Source: Massilia endophytica (GTDB lineage Bacteria > Pseudomonadota > Gammaproteobacteria > Burkholderiales > Burkholderiaceae_D). From it: a stretch of DNA of 64,000 nt. The notes beneath the pieces are model-generated. The model was not told the origin of the DNA and made no database searches. It saw only the letters and a list, made by a program, of their open reading frames with translations. The DNA is taken from positions 1,054,001 through 1,118,000 of the forward strand of contig NZ_CP088952.1 of the NCBI RefSeq assembly GCF_021165955.1, read 5' to 3'. Positions 28,357 through 37,411 of this stretch are shown piece by piece (within the stretch, counting starts at the first letter, position 1; every line of letters starts with the position of its first letter). Made by a program: the position numbers and the translations under genes.

Positions 28357-29184
28357 ATGAGTCTTGAAACCCAAACAGTGCCAACAGACGTCCTGTGCAG
28401 GGCCGTGAAGGACGTGGTCGGCCTGGATTTCGACGCCAGCAAACCCCAGGAGCTGGCCGCCGCCCGGCTGATCGTGGACAAGCTCGTGGACAACGCCCAG
28501 CTCGCCGGCGACCTGGCCAGCAGCATTGCCCGCCAGTCCCGCCCCGCCGAGCCCGGACACGATACGCTGCTTGCGGGCCTGCACAATGCGCGCCTGCGCA
28601 CCGCGCCGGCCAGGATGGTCGAGAACGATCCCGCGGCGGACGACTATCCTGCCGAATCCTCGGTGGAGCTGGGCCTGGCGCCCGCCGTCGCCGCTTCGGC
28701 CAATACCTACACGCCCGAGGACTGGGACATTCTCTCGGCCCTGGACAAGGCCTATGTGACGGTATCGCCCGAGCGCCTGGGCTTCCATCCGCTCGCCATC
28801 CGCAGCGAATGGGGCGGGGACATCGAAAGCAAGTGGTTCGACTTCCTCGCGCGGGCGGAGCAGAAAGTGGGCTCGCGCACGGGGCATACGCGCTGGCTGC
28901 TGGACTGGTGGCGCAAGGACTACGCCACCACGGCCAAGCAGGCGGGGAAGAATTATGGAATCTGGACGCTGGAGGCGGGGCCGCAGAAGGCAGCCGCCCA
29001 TTTCATCTTCGACCCGGGAACGCTCTATGTGCTGGTCATCAAGGCCAAGGGCGAGGAGAGCCGCTTCGCCGTTCCGGTCGATAATGTGGACGATTTCACC
29101 GCGAATCTCGTGCAGGCCTTCGAGGGGCACGAGGACTACGCGAAGCTGGTCCTCAATTCGATGACCAAGCTCTTCGCGCAGTAA
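28357..29184 (+). CDS. Protein of unknown function
   Basis: A 275-residue acidic soluble protein, not recognised. The N-terminal third is helical and Ala/Asp-rich. The second half contains WGGDIESKWFDFLARAEQKV and a Trp/Tyr-rich segment (WLLDWWRKDYATTAKQAGKN), ending in a beta-rich part (LYVLVIKAKGEESRFAVPVD). The start has GAGGCGAG immediately upstream. It lies 44 bases after the preceding unknown gene, probably in the same transcript. Confidence 0.6.
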   Translation: MSLETQTVPTDVLCRAVKDVVGLDFDASKPQELAAARLIVDKLVDNAQLAGDLASSIARQSRPAEPGHDTLLAGLHNARLRTAPARMVENDPAADDYPAESSVELGLAPAVAASANTYTPEDWDILSALDKAYVTVSPERLGFHPLAIRSEWGGDIESKWFDFLARAEQKVGSRTGHTRWLLDWWRKDYATTAKQAGKNYGIWTLEAGPQKAAAHFIFDPGTLYVLVIKAKGEESRFAVPVDNVDDFTANLVQAFEGHEDYAKLVLNSMTKLFAQ

Positions 29185-29188
29185 ACCA

Positions 29189-29371
29189 TCATGCGCGCCG
29201 CTCGTTGGGGCTGGACAGGACTCGCTTGATCACCTGGGCCTTGATGCGGTGGCGCGTGAGGAAGCGGTGGGCTTCCTTCAGGCCGGTGCTGCCCTGAATG
29301 GCCAGGGCCCGGTTCACCAGCAGCTCGGTCATGACGTCGCTGCGCGAATAGGCTTTCTTGATCTTGAACAT
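29189..29371 (-). CDS. Small basic protein of unknown function
   Basis: A 60-residue, strongly basic protein (MFKIKKAYSRSD at the N-terminus, FLTRHRIKAQVIKR in the middle). It has an excellent ribosome-binding site (AAAGGAGG seven bases upstream), which argues for translation. No motif is recognised; its charge would suit nucleic-acid or ribosome binding, but this is speculative. It is convergent to the preceding gene with only four bases between stops. Confidence 0.6.
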   Translation of the reverse strand: MFKIKKAYSRSDVMTELLVNRALAIQGSTGLKEAHRFLTRHRIKAQVIKRVLSSPNERRA

Positions 29372-29451
29372 GGCAGGCCTCCTTTGAGAGAAGCTTAGTT
29401 CATCTGCCGGAGCGCTGTTGTGCGCTCCTTAACACAAATGCAAGATCGCCC

Positions 29452-29844
29452 TTACTGGCGGCAGTAGCGTTTGCCGTCCTTCACAAAGCAGTCGCGGCGC
29501 GGCTTGCGATGGCGGTGATCGCGGTCGTCTTCGTCGTCGGCTACCGCGGCGGCCGCCACGACTGCGCCGGCCATCACGGCCAGCGCAATGGTCTCCTCCC
29601 GTTCCTTGACGATCTGTCCGCAGGCGGCCGGACTGACGCGCCGGTCCAGCAGCTCGGAATTCAGGTCGCTGACGAAGCGGCGGTCGACTGCCGCCTCCTC
29701 TCCCTGCAGCGCCTTGCAGATCTCATAGTTGCTGGCCGCCTGGGGATTGGCGCGGAAATCCTCGCGGCTCACGGCGCAGCCCGCAAGGGCGGCGGCGAGG
29801 GCGAGGAAAGCAGCGGTGCTGCGGAAACGGGAGAGAGGGCTCAT
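29452..29844 (-). CDS. Putative lipoprotein
   Basis: A 130-residue protein with a lipoprotein signal: hydrophobic stretch AAFLALAAALAGC, lipobox LAGC. The mature part has two Cys (EICKALQ, SPAACGQIVKERE), a hydrophobic Ala/Val stretch (LAVMAGAVVAAAAVAD), and then a highly charged Asp/Arg/His tail (DDEDDRDHRHRKPRRD) ending CFVKDGKRYCRQ. Function unknown. A second small lipoprotein gene lies three bases upstream in the same direction, so the two probably form an operon. Confidence 0.7.
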   Translation of the reverse strand: MSPLSRFRSTAAFLALAAALAGCAVSREDFRANPQAASNYEICKALQGEEAAVDRRFVSDLNSELLDRRVSPAACGQIVKEREETIALAVMAGAVVAAAAVADDEDDRDHRHRKPRRDCFVKDGKRYCRQ

Positions 29845-29847
29845 GGT

Positions 29848-30075
29848 TTATTGGCGAAGTGCAGTGGTTGTATTGTCCAGAACGCGCTGGACCTCGTCTC
29901 CGCTGACAACATTCATCTTTCCGTCACGTTCGACCTTTTTTCGGGGGATCAGGGTTCCGGTCGGGGTGTAGGTTTCCTCTTTCAGGGCCATCTCGAGGGA
30001 GCTCTTTTCCGGGGCGGCGCAGGCCGACAGGATCAGAGCCGAAAAAGCTGCGAATGCCAAGGTTTTGTATGCCAT
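29848..30075 (-). CDS. Small putative lipoprotein
   Basis: A 75-residue protein with signal peptide and lipobox LSAC (MAYKTLAFAAFSALILSACA). The mature part contains EETYTPTGTLIPRKKVERDG, a short conserved-looking element also seen in other small proteobacterial lipoproteins. It overlaps no neighbour and precedes the 130-residue lipoprotein by three bases. Confidence 0.7.
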   Translation of the reverse strand: MAYKTLAFAAFSALILSACAAPEKSSLEMALKEETYTPTGTLIPRKKVERDGKMNVVSGDEVQRVLDNTTTALRQ

Positions 30076-30243
30076 TTTTACTTTTTCCTAAAGTTATGAA
30101 AAGTGGCGCAAGATACCACGGCCAGCCTGGGCAGAGTTATAGCGAATTTGTAAGCGGGAGGATTACGCGAGGCAATGCTGTGCTGCCCAAAATGCAGTTC
30201 CGCTAGCATGAAGCTTCCGGAATACAGCATACGAGGAGGCATC

Positions 30244-30645
30244 ATGCGCAACGATAACCAACAGCGGGCGGACCAGCCGCCGATCCACACCCATCTGCCG
30301 GACCAGGTGCCGCAGCAGGACGAGAAAAAGATCGTGGGCGAGCGCGTGCCGCATGGGGCGGATTACAACTCGCCCCCGCCCGAGGGCGCCGCGAAGTCGA
30401 TGGGCCAGGGCCTGGACGACGTGGGCGGTAACCTCGGCGAGCCCGCAGGCGGGCAGGTCCGTTCGGAGGGCCTGCTGCCCGCGGACCAGGAAGAGAAGGA
30501 CGGCCGCTTCAACGTGGCCGAGGAGGTCAACCTCGACCAGCAGTCCGACAGCGCCCGCCGGGTAGGCAGCCTGCCGGAGACCAGCGCCGGCCCGCACGGC
30601 GAGAAGCTGGGCCAGGCCATTGCGGGCGCGGCCAGGAAGGATTGA
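30244..30645 (+). CDS. Hydrophilic, probably disordered protein of unknown function
   Basis: A 133-residue protein rich in Gln, Gly, Pro and charged residues with no hydrophobic core, so likely intrinsically disordered. The start at 30244 follows GAGGAGG; an upstream extension to 30175 is in a different compositional style. It has segments such as DQVPQQDEKKIVGERVPHGA. Proteins of this style are often induced by stress or desiccation, but there is no direct evidence here. It is convergent with the DUF2278 gene; the stops abut. Confidence 0.65.
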   Translation: MRNDNQQRADQPPIHTHLPDQVPQQDEKKIVGERVPHGADYNSPPPEGAAKSMGQGLDDVGGNLGEPAGGQVRSEGLLPADQEEKDGRFNVAEEVNLDQQSDSARRVGSLPETSAGPHGEKLGQAIAGAARKD

Positions 30646-31779
30646 TCAGGGCACGTAGCGGATGGTGACGTTGGTGGCGGAGCCATCCGAATTCATCGGA
30701 ATGTAGACGTAGTAATTGGTCGACACCCCGTTCGCGGCCTTGGTATAGGAACGGCGGTAGTTCTTCGCCTCCGCGACGTAGGCGCTCGTCTGCGCGCCCA
30801 GGCGGGCAGACTGCATCGATGCCGCCTGCGGCTGCTCCCCCGTCAGCGAGGTGGGAGGGCCGTCCTGCGTGCCGAAGTAGATCTCCGAGGCATAGGCGCC
30901 GGGACGCGTGGTCTCCACCTCGATCTGGGAGGCGGCAAAGGGACCGAAGGTGCAGGATTCGAAGCCCGGCAGCACCGATTCGCCGCCGCCCATGGTCTGG
31001 TCGCAATAGGTGCTCACGACCGTCGGGTTGCGGTTGACGCCGATGCGCAGCGGGCCGCTGCCGTCCGGATCGGACTCGTAGCTGAAATCGCCCTGGCCCA
31101 GGTCGCCCGGCTGGTCGGCGAAGCGGGTCAGCAGGATCTTGCGGTCGCCGTTGGCGTATTCGAAGATCACCGCGCCGTCCTGGTACAGGCCGTTCGAGCC
31201 GTAGAACTGCGACTTCTTGTCCGCCTGGTTCTGGTGCACCACGTGCACGCCGTAGCCGCTCGAATAGGGCTGGCCGAAGGCATAGATCTTCACCACGCCG
31301 TTGAAGAGCTGATCCCACTGGGGCATGGTGTACACGTTCGGGTCCGCCGTCGGCGTGGCCTTGATGTACTGCCAGGCCGAGCGCATGTCCTGCAGCAGGC
31401 CCGGGTGGCGGATGTAGTCCATGGCGCCCTGGGCCGGGTTGCCGCCGGCGCTGGTCATGCTGATGGCGTGGTAGCCGTTCGTCGAACCGAGCACGGGGGT
31501 GTACAGTTCGGGCGTCTTGATGTCGACCACGCGCTGCGGGAAGGGATACAGGTGGCCGTTCTTCACGTCGATCACGGCCTCGTAGAGGATGCCCGGCGCG
31601 GTTTCGATCTTGAAGTGGTAGTGCAGGAACTTGCCTTGCACATCGAGCGGTTCCAGGTAGTTGGAGCCGGCCACGAAATTGCCGGTCACGTAGCCGTAAG
31701 TGGGCAGTGCGGCCTGCGCGGCGGCGGACAGGGCGGCGGTGCCGAAGAGTAAGGTGTGCAGCAGCTTGCGGGTTGACAT
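30646..31779 (-). CDS. Secreted DUF2278 (YukJ-like) family protein
   Basis: A 377-residue protein with a Sec signal peptide (MSTRKLLHTLLFGTAALSAA, cleavage after AQA). The mature protein carries the DUF2278 layout: GYVTGNF near the N-terminus, LHYHFKIETAPGILYEAVID, and the diagnostic VKIYAFGQPYSSGYGVHVVH followed by NGLYQDGAVIFEY. The family's biochemical role is unknown. It is monocistronic, with GGAGGAT upstream of the start. Unlike YukJ, which is cytosolic, this one is exported. Confidence 0.78.
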   Translation of the reverse strand: MSTRKLLHTLLFGTAALSAAAQAALPTYGYVTGNFVAGSNYLEPLDVQGKFLHYHFKIETAPGILYEAVIDVKNGHLYPFPQRVVDIKTPELYTPVLGSTNGYHAISMTSAGGNPAQGAMDYIRHPGLLQDMRSAWQYIKATPTADPNVYTMPQWDQLFNGVVKIYAFGQPYSSGYGVHVVHQNQADKKSQFYGSNGLYQDGAVIFEYANGDRKILLTRFADQPGDLGQGDFSYESDPDGSGPLRIGVNRNPTVVSTYCDQTMGGGESVLPGFESCTFGPFAASQIEVETTRPGAYASEIYFGTQDGPPTSLTGEQPQAASMQSARLGAQTSAYVAEAKNYRRSYTKAANGVSTNYYVYIPMNSDGSATNVTIRYVP

Positions 31780-32024
31780 CGGATCCTCCTCTGAATTGGG
31801 AGGGGCAACAGTAGCACCGGCCTCGGGCTGGCTTCCTCAGCAAAATTGTCCGGTTTTTTCATTGCTTTGTATTAACATTCCTAGCGTTTTGCTAGCCACC
31901 GCGAAACGGAAGAGCGTCGTTTTTTAAGCTGTGTCAAACGCGGATGAGAGCCGAATTCGGCTGCCCTCCCTATACTGGTAGCATTGCGCCGCGCCTTGCG
32001 GCCTGTTCGGAGGGAGGACTAGCC

Positions 32025-32588
32025 ATGCGCCATGATCCGATCATTGCCGGACTCAGCGGGATGCTGCGGAAGATCAAGCGGATGGAGGACTGGCTGCGCC
32101 GCGCCGGCCTGCCTGCCGTGCTGGCGCGCCTGCCCGTTTCGCTGCTCTGCCTGAACTACTGCATGATGATGTCCGGGAAGTCGATGCGGCTGGCGCGCAT
32201 CGGCGAGCGCATCAGCCGCTGGCTGCGCACCGTGGAGGAACTGGCCGCCAGCGAAAAGGCAAAATTCGAGATGATCGACCTGGACCGGGGCATGCGCGAC
32301 GACATCGAAGCGACCAAGCGCACCATCCTCTCCCTGCGCGAGCTGTGCGACGACGTGGCCCGCCTCTTCGCATCGGCGGGCTACCGCTCCTGGCTGCTGG
32401 ACCGCGTGCAGCGGCGCTTCGCCGACGTGGTGGACGACTGCTGCAACACGGCGACGCGGCTGCAGCAGGCCCTGGAAAGCCACGACCGGCGGGCATTGGC
32501 CCTGCTGCGCCAGATGCAGGCCGAACAGCAGGCCGCCGACGCAAGCGCCGCCGCCCACCAGGCGCGTTCGGCGCTGCAAACGAGTTAA
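32025..32588 (+). CDS. Helical protein of unknown function
   Basis: A 187-residue, all-helical, Arg- and Leu-rich soluble protein, not recognised. An amphipathic segment around 25-50 (LPAVLARLPVSLLCLNYCMM) may touch membranes or another protein; the rest looks like a helical bundle with a C-terminal coiled-coil tail (LRQMQAEQQAADASAAAHQA). The start at 32025 follows GGAGGG; the extension to 31944 is unlikely. It overlaps the end of the convergent MDR gene by four bases. Confidence 0.6.
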   Translation: MRHDPIIAGLSGMLRKIKRMEDWLRRAGLPAVLARLPVSLLCLNYCMMMSGKSMRLARIGERISRWLRTVEELAASEKAKFEMIDLDRGMRDDIEATKRTILSLRELCDDVARLFASAGYRSWLLDRVQRRFADVVDDCCNTATRLQQALESHDRRALALLRQMQAEQQAADASAAAHQARSALQTS

Positions 32589-33595
32589 AACCCTTCCAGA
32601 ACAATCTTGCCGCGGGCGCGCTGGCTTTCGATCAGCGCGTGAGCCCGCTTCAGCTGCGCGGCGTTGATGGCGCCGAAGCGTTCTCCCAGCGTTGTCTTCA
32701 GCACGCCTGTGTCCACCAGCTGCGCCACATCGTTCAGCAGGGCGTGCTGCTGCTGCATGTCCGGCGTCTGGAACATGGAGCGGGTGAACATGAATTCCCA
32801 GTGCAGCGACACGCTCTTGCGCTTGAGCAGGCGCACGTCGATGGCCGCGGGATCGTCGATAAGGGCCAGCTTGCCCTGCGGCGCGATCAGTTCGGCCAGG
32901 GCAGGGAAGTGGGTCTCGCTCTGGTTCAGGCTGGCGATATAGTTCACGGGAGGCAGGTCCAGGCGGCTGAACTCCTCGCCCAGCGGCTTGCTGTGGTCGA
33001 TGACGTGGTGGGCGCCGAGTTCCCGGATCCAGGCGGCGGTCTCCGGGCGCGAAGCCGTGCCGATCACGGTCAGGCCCGTCAGCTGGCGCGCCAGCTGCAC
33101 GAGGATGGAGCCGACGCCGCCCGCCGCTCCCGTCACCAACAGCGATTTGCCGCGCAGGCTGCGGTCGCGGCTTACTTCCAGGCGTTCGAAGAGCAGTTCC
33201 CAGGCCGTGATGGCGGTGAGGGGAAGGGCGGCGGCCTGGGCGAAATCCAGCTTGCGCGGCTTGTAGCCCACAATGCGCTCGTCCACCAGCTGCAGCTCGC
33301 TGTTGCTGCCGGGCCGGTTCAGGTCGCCAGCGTACCAGACTTCGTCGCCCGGCTTGAACAGGGTAGCGTCCGGCCCGACGGCTTTTACGATGCCGGCGGC
33401 ATCCCATCCCAGCACGCGTGGCGCGTCGCCGGGACTCACGAAACGGCGGATCTTGGTGTCCACCGGATTGACCGACACGGCCTTGACCTCCACCAGCAGG
33501 TCGCGCCCCGTGGCCTCGGGCGCAGGCAGCTCGATATCGATCAGGGAATCCTCGTGCTCGATGGGCAGGGAGGTGCGGTAGGCGACAGCTTTCAT
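32585..33595 (-). CDS. Zinc-type alcohol dehydrogenase-like (MDR) oxidoreductase
   Basis: Medium-chain dehydrogenase/reductase of 336 residues, probably an NAD(P)H-dependent quinone or enone reductase. The GroES-like N-terminal domain (VSVNPVDTKIR, LGWDAAGIV, GDEVWYAGD) lacks the usual zinc-ligand Cys and His, as in quinone-oxidoreductase-like members. The Rossmann motif is GAAGGVGSILVQLA. It matches the zinc-binding alcohol dehydrogenase family 1 layout (TIGR02817 type). It is divergent from a LysR regulator, the common arrangement for this family, so its induction by a substrate through that regulator is likely. Confidence 0.9.
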   Translation of the reverse strand: MKAVAYRTSLPIEHEDSLIDIELPAPEATGRDLLVEVKAVSVNPVDTKIRRFVSPGDAPRVLGWDAAGIVKAVGPDATLFKPGDEVWYAGDLNRPGSNSELQLVDERIVGYKPRKLDFAQAAALPLTAITAWELLFERLEVSRDRSLRGKSLLVTGAAGGVGSILVQLARQLTGLTVIGTASRPETAAWIRELGAHHVIDHSKPLGEEFSRLDLPPVNYIASLNQSETHFPALAELIAPQGKLALIDDPAAIDVRLLKRKSVSLHWEFMFTRSMFQTPDMQQQHALLNDVAQLVDTGVLKTTLGERFGAINAAQLKRAHALIESQRARGKIVLEGF

Positions 33596-33684
33596 CTTCA
33601 GCTCCTGAATGTTTTCGATATGGCCATCTTCCCCGAAGCGACTCTCGTGGGAAAGGCTAAAATCCAGGAAACACTTTCGCTGAA

Positions 33685-34590
33685 ATGAAGAAGATGCTGC
33701 GTACGGATGATCTGGAAGTCTTTGTTTTTACGGCCGACCACGGCAGCCTCTCGGCCGCCGCTCGGGCGCTCGATATCTCGCCTGCCCTGGCCAGCGCGGC
33801 CCTGCGGCGCCTGGAAGAGGCCTTGGCCTTGCGCCTTTTTGCCCGCACCACGCGCTCATTGCGCCTGACGGACGAGGGCGAACGCTATCTGGCGCACGCG
33901 CGGGAAGCCTTGCGCCTGCTGAAGGAGGGCCACAGTTCGGCCACCCGGCACCAGGAAACGCTGGGCGGAACGCTCAAGATCGCAATGCCTTCGGATGCAG
34001 GCCGCAACCTGTTCCTGGAATGGCTGGACAGGTTCCAGACCCTGCATCCCCGCGTGGCCTTCCAGATCAGCATCAGCGACCGGCTGGCCGATATGTACCG
34101 GCAGCCGGTGGATATCGCCCTGCGCTACGGAAAGCAGGACGATTCCAGCCTGATCGCCATGCCGGTGGCGCCGGACAACCGCCGCGTGCTGGTGGCCTCA
34201 AGCGCTTATATCGCCCGCCACGGCAAGCCGGAAACGCTGGAAGAACTGAAGAAGCACAACTGCCTGCGCTTCATGGTGGATGAGGCAACGCACGACCGCT
34301 GGACTTTCTACCCCGCCCAGGGCGGGAGCAGCACGATTGCCGTGGAAGGCAACCGCAGTGCGGACGATGCGGACCTGGTGCGCCGCTGGGCAGTCGCAGG
34401 CCAGGGCATCGCCTACAAGTCACGCCTGGACGTGACCGCCGACCTTCAGGCCGGCCGCTTGCAGGTGCTGCTGCCAGATATCGCGGGTGAAGAGGTGCCG
34501 CTCTATCTGCTTTGCATGCACCGCATGCAGGTCACGCCCACCGTGATCGCCTTGCGCGACTTCCTGAGAGCGGAAGTCGAACGCATGTGA
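33685..34590 (+). CDS. LysR-family transcriptional regulator
   Basis: DNA-binding regulator of 301 residues. The N-terminal winged helix is intact (DLEVFVFTADHGSLSAAARA, RRLEEALALRLFARTTRSLR), followed by a periplasmic-binding-protein-like effector domain with the conserved SDRLADMYRQPVDIALRYGK. It is the CrgA/AaeR-like subgroup in style. It probably controls the divergent MDR oxidoreductase gene; the 89 bases between them must hold its operator. A second in-frame ATG at 33694 is also possible. Confidence 0.93.
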   Translation: MKKMLRTDDLEVFVFTADHGSLSAAARALDISPALASAALRRLEEALALRLFARTTRSLRLTDEGERYLAHAREALRLLKEGHSSATRHQETLGGTLKIAMPSDAGRNLFLEWLDRFQTLHPRVAFQISISDRLADMYRQPVDIALRYGKQDDSSLIAMPVAPDNRRVLVASSAYIARHGKPETLEELKKHNCLRFMVDEATHDRWTFYPAQGGSSTIAVEGNRSADDADLVRRWAVAGQGIAYKSRLDVTADLQAGRLQVLLPDIAGEEVPLYLLCMHRMQVTPTVIALRDFLRAEVERM

Positions 34591-34607
34591 GAATCTGCAC
34601 AGATGAA

Positions 34608-34832
34608 TTAGTGCGCTTTTGACAAGATCAACAGCCAGCGGCCGAACAGCAGCACCTCGATATGGCCCGGCTGCACGCCGGTATCGCATTCGATGATGGG
34701 GTTCACTGCATAGAAGCGCTTGCGGAAATCGCGGCAAACGAGCATTTCGCGTTTGCCCATACGGATCAAAAAGGACATGGGAGCATATTCGAGGCCGAAG
34801 CGGGAGCCGAAACCAGGGGTGATAGTTGCCAT
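34608..34832 (-). CDS. Small protein of unknown function
   Basis: A 74-residue protein with alternating basic and hydrophobic stretches (PMSFLIRMGKREMLVCRDFR, GHIEVLLFGRWLLIL). The start at 34832 lies six bases after AAGGA. No motif is recognised and no partner is evident. Confidence 0.5.
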   Translation of the reverse strand: MATITPGFGSRFGLEYAPMSFLIRMGKREMLVCRDFRKRFYAVNPIIECDTGVQPGHIEVLLFGRWLLILSKAH

Positions 34833-34969
34833 GATCATTCCTTCATGCGTTGGGTTATTCGTTGTTCTGAACTGCATTAAGGAAGAGCTTAACACAACTA
34901 CTGTACAAAAACACAGGCCTGTATGAAAAATCAGCTTTTTTTACTAATCGTTGTTTTTGCGCCAAGCCC

Positions 34970-35686
34970 ATGAGCCGCATCGCCTACGCCAAGCTGCTGC
35001 GCTTTATCGAGGCCCGGCTGAGCCCGGGCGGCGAGCTGGGCCTGCACCTCACGGCGGGTATCGTGCTGCTGCTGGGGGCGGTCTCCCTGTTCGCCGAAAT
35101 CGCCGAAGACATGGTCGAGCGCGACACGATCTGGCGCATCGACCATCTGGTCGCGCACTGGTTCAACGTGCATGCCTTCGAACCCATGACCGGCTTCATG
35201 CTCGTCATTACCCATTGGCACAGCGTGCCCGGCGTGCTGGTGATGGGCTGCCTGCTCGCCGCGTGGTTCTGGCGCAGGAACGCGCCATACTGGCTGCTGG
35301 CGCTCCTGATCTCCCTGCCGGGCGGCATGGTGGTGAATGTGCTGCTCAAGCATGCCTTCCAGCGGCAGCGTCCCGTCTTCGATGAACCGCTGCTGACGCT
35401 GGCCACCTACAGCTTCCCCAGCGGCCATACGGCGGGCGCCACGCTCTTCTATGGCCTGCTGGCCAGCTATATCGTGGTCACCAGCCGCCGCTGGCGGGTG
35501 CGCGTGGCGGCCATGGCGGGCGCGGTGCTGATGGTGGGCCTCGTGGCGCTGAGCCGCATCTACCTCGGCGTGCATTTCGTCAGCGACACCATGGCCGCGG
35601 TGGCCGGCAGCGCCGCATGGCTGACGATCTGCATCACTTCCATCTCGTCGCTGCGCAGGCGCCGCGCCGCGCGCAAGGAGCAGTGA
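34970..35686 (+). CDS. PAP2-family membrane phosphatase
   Basis: Inner-membrane phosphatase of 238 residues acting on lipid phosphates (phosphatidic acid, phosphatidylglycerol phosphate or undecaprenyl pyrophosphate). The three PAP2 motifs are present: KHAFQRQRP, FPSGH, and SRIYLGVHFVSD. There are about six membrane helices. The stop overlaps the start of the diacylglycerol-kinase gene (TGATG), so both are translated from one mRNA. This suggests a phosphatidic acid/diacylglycerol interconversion pair. Confidence 0.92.
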   Translation: MSRIAYAKLLRFIEARLSPGGELGLHLTAGIVLLLGAVSLFAEIAEDMVERDTIWRIDHLVAHWFNVHAFEPMTGFMLVITHWHSVPGVLVMGCLLAAWFWRRNAPYWLLALLISLPGGMVVNVLLKHAFQRQRPVFDEPLLTLATYSFPSGHTAGATLFYGLLASYIVVTSRRWRVRVAAMAGAVLMVGLVALSRIYLGVHFVSDTMAAVAGSAAWLTICITSISSLRRRRAARKEQ

Positions 35687-36582
35687 TGCGCGCAGCAGCC
35701 GTCATCGTGAACGGAGGCGCGGGCCTGGGCTACGACGAGAACTGGGTGCGGCAGCTGGAAGGGAAGTTCCAGCGCGCGGGGCTGCTGGCGCGCGTCACGC
35801 TGGCGCGCAGCGGCGAGGAGATGGTGGCGGCTGCGCGGGCGGCGCTGGAAGAGGGCACAGGCATCGTCGTGGCGGGCGGGGGCGACGGCACAATCAATGC
35901 CGTGGCCTCGGTACTGCTGGACAGCGCAGCAAGTTTCGGCGTGCTGCCCCTGGGGACCCTGAACCACTTTGCAAAGGACCTTAAGATTCCGCTGGATCTC
36001 GATGCGGCCGTCGCCACCATTTCGCAGGGCGTGGTGAAGAACGTGGACGCGGGCGAAGTGAACGGGCGCATTTTCCTCAACAACTCCAGCCTGGGCCTGT
36101 ATCCGGACATCGTGCGCGACCGGGAACGCCAGCAGCGGCGGCTGGGGCGCGGCAAGTGGCCCGCCTTCTGCTGGGCCGCGCTGGCCGCGCTGCGGCGCTA
36201 TCCCTTCCTCAATGTGTGGCTGGACGTGAACCGGGACCGGCACGCGCGGCGCACGCCCTTCGTCTTCATCGGCAATAACGAATACACGATGGAAGGCTTC
36301 AGCATCGGCGAGCGCGCGCGCCTCGATGCGGGCTTGTTGAGCCTCTATGTCGCGCAAAGGCCCACGCGCCTGGGCCTTGTGCGGCTGGCCTTCCATGCCC
36401 TGTGTGGAAGGCTGCGCCAGCAGCGGGACTTCGACGTGCTGCTGGCGGAGGAGATGGAAATCCACACGCGGCACAAGCGCCTGCGCGTGGCGACCGACGG
36501 CGAAGTAACGGTGATGACGCCGCCCCTGCGCTACCGCAGCCGCAAGGCGGCGCTGGCCGTGCTCGTACCCGCGCGGACATAA
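35686..36582 (+). CDS. Diacylglycerol kinase family lipid kinase
   Basis: Soluble DagK/YegS-type kinase of 298 residues that would phosphorylate diacylglycerol or a related lipid. The nucleotide loop GGGDGTINAV and LPLGTLNHFAKDLKIP are the family signatures. It starts on an ATG overlapping the PAP2 stop. The start at 35686 follows AAGGAG in the PAP2 3' end. A metallophosphoesterase gene follows after 13 bases. Confidence 0.9.
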   Translation: MRAAAVIVNGGAGLGYDENWVRQLEGKFQRAGLLARVTLARSGEEMVAAARAALEEGTGIVVAGGGDGTINAVASVLLDSAASFGVLPLGTLNHFAKDLKIPLDLDAAVATISQGVVKNVDAGEVNGRIFLNNSSLGLYPDIVRDRERQQRRLGRGKWPAFCWAALAALRRYPFLNVWLDVNRDRHARRTPFVFIGNNEYTMEGFSIGERARLDAGLLSLYVAQRPTRLGLVRLAFHALCGRLRQQRDFDVLLAEEMEIHTRHKRLRVATDGEVTVMTPPLRYRSRKAALAVLVPART

Positions 36583-36595
36583 CAAGGAGAACATC

Positions 36596-37411
36596 ATGCG
36601 AACGCTCGTGCATCTGTCGGACATTCATTTTGGCCGTATCGACTACAAGCTGCTCGATCCCCTGCGGGAAACGGTCGCCGCGCAGAAGCCCGATGTGGTG
36701 GTGGTGTCGGGCGACCTCACGCAGCGCGCGCGCAGCGCCCAGTTCAAGGAGGCGAAGGCCTACCTGGACACGCTGCCCCAGCCCCAGATCGTAGTGCCCG
36801 GGAATCACGACATCCCGCTTTACAACGTCGCCGCGCGCTTCCTCACGCCGCTTACCAAATACCGGCGCCACATCACGCCCAATCTCGCGCCCGAGTATGT
36901 GGATGAAGAGATCGCGGTGATGGGCCTGAACACCGCGCGTTCGCTCACCTTCAAGGATGGCCGCGTGAACGAGGAGCAGATCGGCCGCCTGCACGACCGG
37001 CTCGCGGGCCTGCGCCCCGAGATCACGCGCATTGTCGTCACCCACCATCCCTTCGACCTGCCGGAGAACGCCGACGAGGACGATCTCGTCGACCGCGCGC
37101 CGATGGCAATGGAAGCCTTCTCGCGCTGCGGCGTGGACCTGCTGCTGGCGGGGCACCTGCACGCCAGCCACTCGGGCAGCAGCGCCAAGCGCTACAAGAT
37201 CAGCGGCTACGCCGCGCTCGTCGTGCAGGCCGGGACGGCGACATCGACGCGCGGCCGGGGCGAGCAGAACTCCTTCAATGTGCTGCGCGTGGAGCACGAC
37301 GAAATCCAGGTGGAGCGCCACAGCTGGTCCGACGAAGCGGCGGCATTCAGGATCGCCAACGTCGAAACCTTCCGCCGTGAAGGCGACATCTGGGAGCCCT
37401 TGCGCGCCTAG
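36596..37411 (+). CDS. Metallophosphoesterase
   Basis: Calcineurin-like phosphoesterase of 271 residues with the five binuclear metal motifs: LSDIHFG, VVSGDLTQR, VPGNHD, THHPFD and AGHLHAS. Similar proteins include cyclic-nucleotide or lipid-phosphate phosphoesterases such as CpdA or YpbG types. AAGGAG precedes the start. It is the third gene of the PAP2-lipid kinase run, so a role in lipid phosphate or glycerophosphodiester turnover is possible. It overlaps the next, convergent gene by four bases. Confidence 0.88.
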   Translation: MRTLVHLSDIHFGRIDYKLLDPLRETVAAQKPDVVVVSGDLTQRARSAQFKEAKAYLDTLPQPQIVVPGNHDIPLYNVAARFLTPLTKYRRHITPNLAPEYVDEEIAVMGLNTARSLTFKDGRVNEEQIGRLHDRLAGLRPEITRIVVTHHPFDLPENADEDDLVDRAPMAMEAFSRCGVDLLLAGHLHASHSGSSAKRYKISGYAALVVQAGTATSTRGRGEQNSFNVLRVEHDEIQVERHSWSDEAAAFRIANVETFRREGDIWEPLRA

